DNA of 10,364 nt from Candidatus Pacearchaeota archaeon (GTDB lineage Archaea; Nanobdellota; Nanobdellia; Pacearchaeales; GW2011-AR1), in NCBI GenBank assembly GCA_017609795.1, contig JAFCDH010000022.1:1-10364 (forward strand), given 5' to 3'. The stretch's first letter is position 1; each line of letters begins with the position of its first letter. Under the pieces are notes generated by a model. It did no database searches. It was not told the DNA's origin and saw only the letters and a list, made by a program, of their open reading frames with translations. Position numbers and translations under genes: made by a program. Below, one piece after another: positions 1-5,766 of the stretch.

Positions 1-548
1 TCTATCTTGCAATTTTTTATTGTTATACCACTATTTCCATCAGAAGAAACACCAGCATAAGCATTTTCACTTGAAATAGTATGTCCATCACAATCAAAAG
101 TTACATCATCTTTTAAGATAGTTATACAAGGTTCTGTTAAATTAACACCAGCTATATTTTTAGTTAATTTATAAAATTCTCCTTCTGTATTAAGATAATA
201 ATCACAAGCACTTATTGGAACAGCAATTGGTTCACAAACCCCCTCTATACATTCATACTTACCTGTTTTTGATGTACAATCTTCAATTAGTTCTGCTTCT
301 TTAACTTCTTCAACACATTTTTTATCAACACAAGAAAAATCATGAAGTTTTTGATAAGAAGAATTTCCTACACAATATTTTTCAATAAAAACTTGTCCAC
401 AATTAATACTTAAAGTACATTCTACATCAGTTAGGTTTTGGTCACTTACATTTATATCTTGAGAATCTTTTTTCTCAAATGGCTTTGCAAATATAATAAT
501 TAAAACAATTACAGCCCCACCAAGAATATATAAATCTCTTTTTTTCAT
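1..548 (-). CDS. Membrane-anchored exported Cys-rich protein with start of a beta-helix domain (partial, C-terminus off the left edge)
   Basis: Only the first 182 codons lie in the window; the reading frame is open to base 1. The start at 548 is supported by a GGAG sequence a few bases upstream, one of only two clear Shine-Dalgarno sites here. The protein opens with a short basic stretch (MKKRD) and one hydrophobic segment (about residues 7-21), then becomes hydrophilic, so it is probably anchored by its N-terminus with the bulk outside the cell. About twelve cysteines follow (44, 50, 59, 73, 78, 91, 100, 105, 115, 141, 153, 180), suggesting disulfides or metal binding. From about residue 148 the text VTFDCDGHTI and then GITIKNC is typical of the first rungs of right-handed parallel beta-helix (NosD/pectate-lyase-like) domains common in DPANN surface proteins. 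Substrate and role are unknown; adhesion or carbohydrate binding is a guess. It is co-oriented with acs but has its own promoter-like region. Confidence 0.8.
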   Translation of the reverse strand, partial: MKKRDLYILGGAVIVLIIIFAKPFEKKDSQDINVSDQNLTDVECTLSINCGQVFIEKYCVGNSSYQKLHDFSCVDKKCVEEVKEAELIEDCTSKTGKYECIEGVCEPIAVPISACDYYLNTEGEFYKLTKNIAGVNLTEPCITILKDDVTFDCDGHTISSENAYAGVSSDGNSGITIKNCKI

Positions 549-677
549 GTTCTCCTCTTTTTTATATTATTTATCTGAAATCTTAATAAATCTTTGAGTT
601 TTATTATCTAAGTTTTCTTTTAGCTTGTTATTTCCATATCTTCCTATGCTTATAAGATACTAAAAATAAGTTTATAT
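549..677 (-). promoter_or_regulatory. Intergenic leader/promoter region of the exported-protein gene
   Basis: On the minus strand this gap after acs begins with an A/T-rich box (TTTAAATATAAAC, about 667-679) that fits an archaeal TATA element. It would place the transcript start near 645 and leave a leader of roughly 95 bases. The leader contains a short open stretch (minus strand, about 651-565, no ATG) reading KLKENLDNKTQRFIKISDK near its end. It looks protein-like but has no start codon, so it may be a gene remnant or chance. No RNA gene is evident. Confidence 0.35.
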
Positions 678-2606
678 TTAAATCTTTTTAGAATCCCCAA
701 TCATCTTCTTTATTTCATCAACACTTTTAGGATTAAGCAAAGTTGATAAACCTTTAGGTTCTTCACCTACAAGCAAAGCTTTTAAAATTCTTCTCATAAT
801 CTTTCCAGAACGAGTCTTTGGAAGAGCTTTAACAAAATATGTTTTTGCAGGCCTTGCAGTAGGTCCGATTTTTTTATCAATAAAGCTTTTAATTTCTTTT
901 TCCAAAGCCCAACTCCCTTCTCCCCTCTTTAAAATAGCAAAAGCAATAGGAACTTCTCCTTTAATTTTATCTGGAATTGGAACAACCGCACACTCATTAA
1001 TATTTACATGTTCATTAATTGCATTTTCTAATTCAGCTGTAGAAAGCAAATGTCCTGCAACTTTCATAACATCATCTGTTCTTCCTGTGATTCGAATAAG
1101 ATTGTCATCAGTATAAAAAGCACCATCACTTGAATCATAATATTTTTTAAATCTCCAATAAGTTTCAATATATTTTTTCTCATTTTTATAAACTCCATGC
1201 AACATTCCCGGAGCAAAAGGGCTTGTTTGAACTAAAAATCCAATTTTATTTTTTTCTTTTATTTCTTTACCATTTTTATCTATAATTATATGATTAATTC
1301 CTGGAAAACTTTTTCCAGCAACAGTTGGAACAAAAGGACCAATTCCAGGTAAACTATTAATTAAAGTTCCTCCTGTTTCTGTTTGCCACCAAGTATCAAT
1401 TATTGGACATCTTTTTTTACCAATTTCATTAAAATACCACATCCAAGCTTCTTTATCAATTGGTTCTCCAACACTACCTAAAATCTTAAGGGAATTCAAA
1501 TCATATTTTTTAATAAATTTTCCATTTGCTCTCATGAACATTCTAATTGCTGTTGGAGCAGTATAAAGCACACTTACTTTATTCTCTTGTATTATTTTCC
1601 ACCATCTTCCTAAATCAGGAAAATCAGGCCCACCTTCATAAACCAAGGTTGTTGAATGATTAAGTAAAGGTGCATAAAAAGAATAAGTATGTCCAGTTAT
1701 CCAACCAACATCAGCAGTACACCAAAAAACATCATCCTCCTGCAGATTAAAATTCCATTTTGCAGTCCAATAAGCATAAACAGCATAACCCCCAGTATCA
1801 TGAATAACTCCTTTTGGTTTTCCAGTAGTCCCACTTGTGTATAATATAAACATCATATCTTCAGAATTCATAATTTCAGGAACACAACTTGCAGAAGCTT
1901 TTTCCATTTCTTTTTTATAATTAATATATTTATGTTCTTTATTAATCCGATTAACAACAATTATTTTTTTAATTGTTGTTCCTTTAGCAGCTTGTTCTGC
2001 TTTACTCAACAAATCTTCTTTTTCACCTTTTCTATAATACCCATCTGAAGTTACCAATACTTTTGCTTTACCATCTTCAATTCTCGCTTTTAATGCTTCT
2101 GCTGAAAAAGCAGAAAAAACAACAGAATGAATTGCTCCGATTCTTGTACAGGCTAGCATTGAGATCAATGCTTCAGGAATCATAGGCAAGTAAATAGAAA
2201 CAACATCTCCTTTTTTTACACCATTTCCTTTCAAAACATTTGCAAATTTACAAACCTTTTTATGAAGTTGTTTATAAGTAAACTTAACAACTTTTTCCCC
2301 AGTTGGTTCAGGAATCCAAATTAAAGCAACCTTGTCTCCAAATTCTTTTAAATGTCTATCTAAACAATTAACAGAAAAATTAAGTTTTCCGCCTTTAAAC
2401 CATTCAAAATAAGGAAGTTTTTCAACATAAGCTTTATCCCATTTCTTTTCCCAGGTTATTCCTTCTAAAGCCAACTCCTCCCAAAACTTAACTGGATTTT
2501 TATTAGCTTTAGCATAAATCTTTTCATCTTTAATCCAAGCAATCTTTTTCATCTCTGGGCTTGGCCAATATTCCTTACCTTTTTTTATAATGTATTTTTT
2601 CACCAT
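678..2606 (-). CDS. acs: Acetyl-CoA synthetase, AMP-forming
   Basis: This protein activates acetate with ATP and CoA through an acetyl-adenylate intermediate, releasing AMP and pyrophosphate, in the cytoplasm. At 642 residues it has the usual length of the family. Visible signatures are the adenylate-forming P-loop YTSGTTGKPKG (256-266), the A5 core DTWWQTETGG (404-413), the hinge and A8 region ITGRTDDVMKVAGH (506-519), and the C-terminal PKTRSGKIMRR (596-606), whose Lys602 matches the lysine that protein acetyltransferases silence in bacterial Acs. The acyl-pocket positions known from Salmonella Acs are occupied by Ile303, Thr304, Val379 and Trp407, which fits a small substrate such as acetate. 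Many archaea use the ADP-forming enzyme instead, so the AMP-forming type suggests acetate uptake or a transferred gene. The ATG at 2606 has no good ribosome site and lies 11 bases after the stop of a small upstream ORF, so translation may be coupled. Confidence 0.96.
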   Translation of the reverse strand: MVKKYIIKKGKEYWPSPEMKKIAWIKDEKIYAKANKNPVKFWEELALEGITWEKKWDKAYVEKLPYFEWFKGGKLNFSVNCLDRHLKEFGDKVALIWIPEPTGEKVVKFTYKQLHKKVCKFANVLKGNGVKKGDVVSIYLPMIPEALISMLACTRIGAIHSVVFSAFSAEALKARIEDGKAKVLVTSDGYYRKGEKEDLLSKAEQAAKGTTIKKIIVVNRINKEHKYINYKKEMEKASASCVPEIMNSEDMMFILYTSGTTGKPKGVIHDTGGYAVYAYWTAKWNFNLQEDDVFWCTADVGWITGHTYSFYAPLLNHSTTLVYEGGPDFPDLGRWWKIIQENKVSVLYTAPTAIRMFMRANGKFIKKYDLNSLKILGSVGEPIDKEAWMWYFNEIGKKRCPIIDTWWQTETGGTLINSLPGIGPFVPTVAGKSFPGINHIIIDKNGKEIKEKNKIGFLVQTSPFAPGMLHGVYKNEKKYIETYWRFKKYYDSSDGAFYTDDNLIRITGRTDDVMKVAGHLLSTAELENAINEHVNINECAVVPIPDKIKGEVPIAFAILKRGEGSWALEKEIKSFIDKKIGPTARPAKTYFVKALPKTRSGKIMRRILKALLVGEEPKGLSTLLNPKSVDEIKKMIGDSKKI

Positions 2607-2617
2607 GTTCCATTATT

Positions 2618-2713
2618 TTATTTTTCTGGAATTTCTATAAGCTCAATCAAGCCATCCTTTGGGTCAAGCCTTTTTGAAAGGGTTGATGAATAGTTTAATC
2701 TTATGAAGAGCAT
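2618..2713 (-). CDS. Small 31-residue ORF upstream of acs
   Basis: The 31-codon ORF starts with ATG at 2713, directly after AAAGGG, and ends with TAA 11 bases before the acs start. Its sequence (MLFIRLNYSST... ending GLIELIEIPEK) looks protein-like, with an amphipathic, acidic C-terminus, and is not a reading of A/T-rich filler. A TATA-like box on the minus strand (about 2737-2753) would start transcription near 2713, so this ORF would be the first one on the acs transcript and possibly leaderless. It could be a regulatory upstream ORF, a small protein, or the tail of a decayed gene. I do not recognise a family. Confidence 0.4.
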   Translation of the reverse strand: MLFIRLNYSSTLSKRLDPKDGLIELIEIPEK

Positions 2714-2736
2714 CCCTTTAAGTTTAATAAGTTATT

Positions 2737-2753
2737 GATATTAATTATTTAAT
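2737..2753 (-). promoter_or_regulatory. Probable TATA region for the small ORF and acs
   Basis: The minus strand reads ATTAAATAATTAATATC about 24 bases before the ATG at 2713, a spacing expected for an archaeal TATA box driving a leaderless transcript. The whole area is A/T-rich, so the exact box is uncertain. Confidence 0.35.
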
Positions 2754-2756
2754 AAT

Positions 2757-3347
2757 CTAATCAACCCAATGTTTTTTTCCTTTTTTACCTTTATCCCACA
2801 ACATTTTGGTATAACCAATATTATGAATTTGTTTTTGTTTAATTCCTAATTCTTTAAGAACCCCCTTAATTTTTGCTTTTGCTTTATTCATCTCACTTTT
2901 CTTACAAATATATTCCATCTCCATAAAATAACCAAGATGTTTCACATAATTTATCTCAATAATAATCCTTTTGTCTTTTTTATGATTATAAGACTCAGTT
3001 GTCTTAAATTTTTTCATCCATTGAACAAAACCTAAATCTTTCATTAAAGCTAAAAACTCATTTGGATGTTCTATTTCAAATTCAAACTCTTCTTTAACAA
3101 CAACAGATTTATCCCAATATTTTGTAAGCCATTTTTTAAAATTAACAATATATTTTTTTCCATTATGCCTTATTCTAAATGCTTTTTTTGGATAATCATG
3201 CTTTCTAAACTTTTTATGCAAAGCAAAATAATCATCTCCTCTTTTTTCTTTTTTATCAAATTTCGCAATTTTCTTAATTTTCTCTCTAAGTTCAGGAACC
3301 TCTTTAGAACTTAATCTAACTTTTGTTTCAACCTCTAAAAGCATCAT
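2757..3347 (-). CDS. CYTH-domain protein (class IV adenylate cyclase / thiamine-triphosphatase superfamily)
   Basis: The protein has the N-terminal ExExK signature of CYTH enzymes (Glu5, Glu7, Lys9 in LEVETKVRL). Alternating basic and acidic strands of the triphosphate-binding tunnel follow: FRIR (57-60), KEEFEFEIE (85-93), IIIEINY (128-134), GYFMEMEY (139-146) and a late GYTKML (178-183) where the family usually has a conserved Ser/Tyr strand. CYTH enzymes act on triphosphate substrates with divalent metal; known activities are cyclic AMP synthesis (CyaB/AC2), thiamine triphosphate hydrolysis and inorganic triphosphate hydrolysis. The sequence alone does not decide among them, and archaeal members are mostly uncharacterised. 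Length (196) is normal. The start could be Met1 or Met2. A TATA box about 29 bases upstream suggests a nearly leaderless transcript. The C-terminus is strongly basic (KGKKGKKHW). Confidence 0.88.
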   Translation of the reverse strand: MMLLEVETKVRLSSKEVPELREKIKKIAKFDKKEKRGDDYFALHKKFRKHDYPKKAFRIRHNGKKYIVNFKKWLTKYWDKSVVVKEEFEFEIEHPNEFLALMKDLGFVQWMKKFKTTESYNHKKDKRIIIEINYVKHLGYFMEMEYICKKSEMNKAKAKIKGVLKELGIKQKQIHNIGYTKMLWDKGKKGKKHWVD

Positions 3348-3373
3348 TTTTTGTATCCTTATAAAAGGAATTG

Positions 3374-3387
3374 TACTTATAAATATT
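3374..3387 (-). promoter_or_regulatory. TATA box of the CYTH gene
   Basis: The minus strand reads AATATTTATAAGTA, a good archaeal TATA element ending 27 bases before the ATG at 3347, which implies a very short or absent 5' leader. Confidence 0.55.
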
Positions 3388-3395
3388 ATGAATGG

Positions 3396-4085
3396 TTAGA
3401 TAATTTTACGATAAGAATTTTGATTTAACAAAACTCCAGAATTGTTCTCATATGTAACATTAATATTTCCTTTATGAACTGAAATTTGTTTAGACCTAAT
3501 TCTATAAAGAATTGGATCATCAGTATTTCCTTCCTTTTTCCAATAAAGATTTCCATCAGAAACAGGAAGAAGGCCCCTATCACTTATCCATTTAAGAATA
3601 AAATCAAACATTGGATTTACTATTCCAATATCTTTAGCTCTTTCTCTTTTTCCTTTTATTTTTTCTTCTTTAGTTCTATTAGCAAACACATATGCTTTTA
3701 TTTTTTCAGGTTCATTTAATCTTTTAGGTAATCTTGCTATGTATCTCTCTATTTTCTTAGGGTCTCTTTTCTCTCTTATTTTTTCTAATTCTTTTTCTAA
3801 TCCTTTAGGAAATTTTTCCTGATTTCTAAAAACCTTAAAAATATTTTCTATTCTTTTTTCAGCATCTTCTCTAATTCTTACAGGAAGTTTAGCAATTCCA
3901 GTTTCATAAGAGACTTCTCCATAATAGTTTATCCAAGAACAAGCTCTTAATCTCAGTTTGTTAAAATCTTCAATCAAGACGATACCAACACAGGAATCTA
4001 AGTCTGGAATAGTAAGATATTTTTCAGGATCTGAAGTTTGTTTGTAATTTAATGAACAAATATTAAATGTTTTTCCTTTTTCCAT
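3396..4085 (-). CDS. Uncharacterised 229-residue protein
   Basis: I do not recognise this family. The N-terminal third (about 25-70) is predicted beta-rich with a DSCVGIVLIED stretch and a conserved-looking SWINYYGE segment. The middle (about 72-150) is highly charged and helical, rich in Lys, Arg and Glu, possibly a coiled coil or RNA-contacting arm. The C-terminal part (about 155-215) has alternating hydrophobic and polar residues (FILKWISDRGLLP, LYRIRSKQISVHKGNINVTYE) that suggest a small beta domain. There is no signal peptide or membrane segment, so it should be cytoplasmic. The SCV motif faintly recalls CheD-like proteins, but I see no supporting catalytic pattern and do not call it. 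It lies just downstream of tRNA-Ser with its own TATA box and a leader containing two hairpins. Confidence 0.7.
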   Translation of the reverse strand: MEKGKTFNICSLNYKQTSDPEKYLTIPDLDSCVGIVLIEDFNKLRLRACSWINYYGEVSYETGIAKLPVRIREDAEKRIENIFKVFRNQEKFPKGLEKELEKIREKRDPKKIERYIARLPKRLNEPEKIKAYVFANRTKEEKIKGKRERAKDIGIVNPMFDFILKWISDRGLLPVSDGNLYWKKEGNTDDPILYRIRSKQISVHKGNINVTYENNSGVLLNQNSYRKII

Positions 4086-4099
4086 TTTAAATATTTTCC

Positions 4100-4127
4100 C
4101 AGAACTATTTCTGAGGTTTTCACCTCA
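4100..4127 (-). promoter_or_regulatory. Two adjacent hairpins in the leader of the 229-residue protein gene
   Basis: On the minus strand, TGAGGT-GAAA-ACCTCA forms a perfect 6-base-pair stem with a GNRA tetraloop (4112-4127). It is followed with a 2-base overlap by CAGAA-ATAG-TTCTG, a perfect 5-base-pair stem (4100-4113), so the two hairpins partly compete. They lie 15-42 bases before the ATG at 4085 and downstream of a TATA box at about 4147-4158, so they should be at the very start of the mRNA. They could be a translational control element, a transcript-stabilising cap or a short RNA. Confidence 0.45.
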
Positions 4128-4146
4128 TTTACTTCATAATTTGTGC

Positions 4147-4158
4147 ATTTATAAGTTT
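4147..4158 (-). promoter_or_regulatory. TATA box between tRNA-Ser and the 229-residue protein gene
   Basis: The minus strand reads AAACTTATAAATGC immediately after the tRNA 3' end. It would start transcription near 4122-4128, at the base of the leader hairpin. Confidence 0.5.
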
Positions 4159-4160
4159 AA

Positions 4161-4241
4161 CGCCCGCACGAGGAATCGAACCTCGGAGTCCCGAAGGACC
4201 CAGATTAGCAATCTGGTGCAATACCACTATGCGATACGGGC
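4161..4241 (-). tRNA. tRNA-Ser (anticodon GCU)
   Basis: All parts of a class II tRNA fold. The acceptor stem is GCCCGTA with TGCGGGC, the D-arm is GCA...TGC, and the anticodon stem CCAGA/TCTGG encloses the loop TTGCTAA, giving anticodon GCU for AGU/AGC codons. The variable arm is GTCC-TTCG-GGAC, capped by a UUCG tetraloop, and the T-arm is CGAGG-TTCGATT-CCTCG. The discriminator base is G, as expected for archaeal tRNA-Ser. CCA is not encoded. The promoter is the box at 4268-4279. Its 5' half and promoter are repeated at 7268-7345 and, diverged, at 5031-5103, which marks this gene as an insertion target. Confidence 0.95.
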
Positions 4242-4284
4242 TTATAAATATAGAATAAAATAAGAGAATTTAAAGCTTTGTGTT
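4205..4284 (-). repeat. Direct repeat copy A: tRNA-Ser promoter plus 5' half through the anticodon loop
   Basis: From the anticodon loop (4205-4211) through the tRNA 5' end (4241) to 4284, this segment matches 7268-7345 at all 78 aligned bases; the only difference is two extra T at 4242-4243. The match stops one base before the GNAT stop codon (4285-4287). It therefore covers exactly the promoter and the 5' half of the tRNA gene. I read it as one end (att-like) of inserted DNA. Confidence 0.85.
4268..4279 (-). promoter_or_regulatory. BRE/TATA promoter of tRNA-Ser
   Basis: The minus strand reads AAAGCTTTAAAT, ending 26 bases before the tRNA 5' end, the standard archaeal distance. The same box recurs at 7329-7340 within repeat copy B, and near-identical boxes precede the GNAT (4726-4739) and PH-domain (10223-10238) genes. 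Confidence 0.65.
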
Positions 4285-4701
4285 TTATAATTTTAATTCT
4301 ACTTCTATTTCTCCAAATGGAACATACCCTTTCCCCAATAAATAATCTGTTCTGGTTTTATTATTTTGTGTCCAGCCAGAAGGGGTTTGCCTAACCTTTT
4401 TAGAGCCAATTTCTTTAGCAAAACAATGAATTGCATTATATAAACTCCAACCAATGCCACGCCCTCTTTCTTTTCTATCTAATTCTATATATAATATATA
4501 ACAAATATCATCAATAAGTTGTATATCAAAATGAGTGGTTCCTCTTGGTTTGCCGATTTTTTCGGCAATTGTTCTATATCCTATACATATATTTTGAGGA
4601 TTATTAATGTGAACATTTATTTTATGATTTTCATTAAAAGAACTAAAACAATTTCTAAGGTTTTTTTTCATTAATTCTATAATTGCTTTTTCTTCTAGCA
4701 T
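4285..4701 (-). CDS. GNAT-family N-acetyltransferase
   Basis: The 138-residue protein has the acetyl-CoA pyrophosphate-binding motif RGRGIG (79-84) at the start of a long helix (WSLYNAIHCFAKEIG) after a beta-strand YILYIELD (68-75). It ends with the typical late motif of helix plus strand, YLLGKGYVPFGEIEVEL (120-136). It should transfer an acetyl group from acetyl-CoA to an amine; the acceptor cannot be told. The length is short but complete for the family. The ATG at 4701 lies 25 bases after a strong BRE/TATA box, so the transcript is probably leaderless and independent of the cold-shock gene upstream. The stop codon abuts the promoter of tRNA-Ser (copy A of the repeat), so this gene forms the end of the inserted block. 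Confidence 0.85.
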   Translation of the reverse strand: MLEEKAIIELMKKNLRNCFSSFNENHKINVHINNPQNICIGYRTIAEKIGKPRGTTHFDIQLIDDICYILYIELDRKERGRGIGWSLYNAIHCFAKEIGSKKVRQTPSGWTQNNKTRTDYLLGKGYVPFGEIEVELKL

Positions 4702-4725
4702 TTTTAGGCTAACTAAGAAATTAAT

Positions 4726-4739
4726 AATTTAAAAACTTT
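4726..4739 (-). promoter_or_regulatory. BRE/TATA promoter of the GNAT gene
   Basis: The minus strand reads AAAGTTTTTAAATT, 25 bases before the start codon, matching the promoter form seen at tRNA-Ser and the PH-domain gene. It implies a leaderless mRNA. Confidence 0.6.
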
Positions 4740-4763
4740 GTTGTAATGAACTAAAAACCAATC

Positions 4764-4946
4764 TTATTTTTTAACATTAACTGCTTTTGGACCTTTATCT
4801 CCTTCTTCAACATCAAAAGTAACTTCGTCGTTTTCATCTATAGGTCCTTGTGTTATTCCAGATTCATGCACAAAATACTCTTTATCTTTTCCAGCTATAA
4901 ATCCAAATCCTTTTGTTTTGTCAAAAAATTTAACTTTTCCTTTCAT
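4764..4946 (-). CDS. Cold-shock domain protein (CspA family)
   Basis: The 60-residue protein is a single cold-shock domain: a five-strand OB fold that binds single-stranded RNA or DNA and melts RNA structure. The two RNA-binding motifs are visible as KGFGFI (12-17, RNP1) and YFVHES (24-29, RNP2). The opening MKGKVKFFDKTKGFGFI and closing GPKAVNVKK are standard. It is slightly shorter than the usual 65-70 residues. Csp proteins are common in bacteria and patchy in archaea. With the strong Shine-Dalgarno sequence in front (minus strand GGGAGGA at 4957-4951), this suggests a gene acquired from bacteria. It sits inside the tRNA-Ser-bounded insertion. The leader holds a perfect palindrome (4973-4993). 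Confidence 0.93.
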   Translation of the reverse strand: MKGKVKFFDKTKGFGFIAGKDKEYFVHESGITQGPIDENDEVTFDVEEGDKGPKAVNVKK

Positions 4947-4950
4947 TTTA

Positions 4951-4993
4951 TCCTCCCATAAATTTAATTTTTAAAAATTATTAAATAATTTTT
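4951..4993 (-). promoter_or_regulatory. Cold-shock gene leader with strong ribosome site and perfect A/T palindrome
   Basis: On the minus strand, AAAAATTATT and AATAATTTTT (4993-4973) are a perfect 10-base inverted repeat around one base. Fifteen bases later comes GGGAGGA (4957-4951), the strongest Shine-Dalgarno site in the window, 4 bases before the ATG. A TATA-like run at 5013-5030 would start the RNA near 4996, so the palindrome would be at the 5' end of the message. An A/U stem of this sort melts easily with temperature, so a thermosensing role is conceivable. Confidence 0.45.
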
Positions 4994-5012
4994 ACCGGCG
5001 CTGGCTCTTAAT

Positions 5013-5030
5013 AAATAAATTTATATAATA
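5013..5030 (-). promoter_or_regulatory. TATA region of the cold-shock gene
   Basis: The minus strand reads TATTATATAAATTTATTT directly after the tRNA-Ser-like anticodon loop of copy C. Its spacing gives a leader of about 50 bases. Confidence 0.4.
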
Positions 5031-5103
5031 TTAGCAACGCACTGCAATACCACTATGCGAACAGGGCTTAAAAATATAATTAATAATAGATTTATAAAGT
5101 TAA
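5031..5103 (-). pseudogene. Diverged tRNA-Ser 5' half with promoter (repeat copy C)
   Basis: The 37 bases at 5031-5067 align without gaps to the 5' half of tRNA-Ser(GCU) at 4205-4241, with 29 identical. The D-arm and the anticodon loop TTGCTAA are fully kept. The eight differences fall only in the anticodon stem (GTGCG for CCAGA) and in acceptor positions 5-7 (TGT for GTA). On the minus strand a TATA box CTTTATAAAT (5090-5099) stands about 23 bases before the tRNA-like 5' end, at the place where copies A and B have theirs. No 3' half follows; the sequence after the loop is A/T-rich. It looks like the 5' half of a different tRNA-Ser(GCU), left behind by an insertion. Confidence 0.7.
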
Positions 5104-5367
5104 TTAAAAATTCAATCCTTCTCTCTTTTCAAATTCACAGAAAATAGAGTTCTTGATAATATTATTAAATTCCTTAAATGTCATTTCTTTTATCTCTAAG
5201 TTATCAATTATTTTTTGGATGTTCTTTTCACATCTTTTCTCATATTCCTGTTGAGAAAGTTCGAATTTTTTACATTTCCAACAATGCATGCCAAAATACA
5301 TCCTAGCTAATCTCTTTAATGGCCATTTTGGTTTTTCTTTTGTGTTATTCATAATTACTCTTAACAT
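5104..5367 (-). CDS. Small Cys-containing protein, third gene of the ATPase-WYL operon
   Basis: I do not recognise a family. The 87-residue protein is basic and mostly helical, with HCWKCKKF giving a CxxC pair (Cys29, Cys32) and further cysteines at 46 and 77, so a structural metal site is possible. There is no signal peptide or membrane span. The start at 5367 lies 3 bases after the WYL gene stop, implying translational coupling. An in-frame ATG at 5352 (Met6), with a weak GAG upstream, is an alternative start. The stop codon abuts the promoter of the tRNA-Ser-like copy C, in the same way that the GNAT stop abuts copy A. Confidence 0.65.
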   Translation of the reverse strand: MLRVIMNNTKEKPKWPLKRLARMYFGMHCWKCKKFELSQQEYEKRCEKNIQKIIDNLEIKEMTFKEFNNIIKNSIFCEFEKREGLNF

Positions 5368-5370
5368 AGT

Positions 5371-5763
5371 TTATTTAGAATAAACAATATTTTCTGGTTT
5401 CCAGCCTTTTGGAAATTCAGAGCTTTCATCTAAAAGAGTAGCTTTGTAGATTCTGTCTGTTCTAAACACTCGTTCATCATTTCTCATATGACAATAAGCA
5501 ATAATAAAATCTTTATGCCATTTGTAAATAGAAATCTTTCTCCATGTAACTTCATCTGACATATGACTATAATATTTAATTTTTACTTTCTTTTTTTGCT
5601 CATGTGCTTTTTTTAATAACCTTATAATCTCCCTTGGATTAAAAACATATTTATGAATTTGTTCTCTTTTTATTTTATCTAATATCTTTTTTACTTGTTT
5701 GTGTTTGGATCCACTTAAAATCTCTTTTAAGCTTTCTTTTTCATTTTTTGTAAAAGATACCAT
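5371..5763 (-). CDS. WYL-domain protein
   Basis: The 130-residue protein has a helical N-terminus (1-55) and then a WYL-like domain: KVKIKYYSHMSDEVTWRKISIYKWH (about 59-83) forms the Sm-like strands, followed by DFIIAYCHMRNDERVFRTDRI (85-105). That segment corresponds to the WYL core (here FII) and the conserved R-x-F-R-x-D-R-I end. WYL domains bind nucleic acid or nucleotide ligands and often control defence or mobile-element operons. The usual N-terminal winged helix is not obvious, so the protein may work with a partner or bind RNA directly. It starts 3 bases after the stop of the ATPase gene and ends 3 bases before the next gene, so the three form one operon. Confidence 0.75.
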   Translation of the reverse strand: MVSFTKNEKESLKEILSGSKHKQVKKILDKIKREQIHKYVFNPREIIRLLKKAHEQKKKVKIKYYSHMSDEVTWRKISIYKWHKDFIIAYCHMRNDERVFRTDRIYKATLLDESSEFPKGWKPENIVYSK

Positions 5764-5766
5764 TTT

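Noticed and set aside
565..651. Short open stretch before the exported-protein gene
   Set aside because: The end reads like protein, but there is no ATG, GTG or TTG start and the frame closes quickly upstream; not enough to call a gene.
3066..3314. Plus-strand open frame opposite the CYTH gene
   Set aside because: It is an Phe/Ile/Lys-rich antisense reading of a well-supported gene, with no motif.
3486..3719. Plus-strand open frame opposite the 229-residue protein gene
   Set aside because: Its composition (Phe, Ser, Ile runs) is that of antisense A/T-rich coding sequence.
4973..4993. Intrinsic terminator after copy C
   Set aside because: The palindrome is perfect but has no room for a loop, no G+C and lies between a TATA box and a strong ribosome site, so a leader element fits better.
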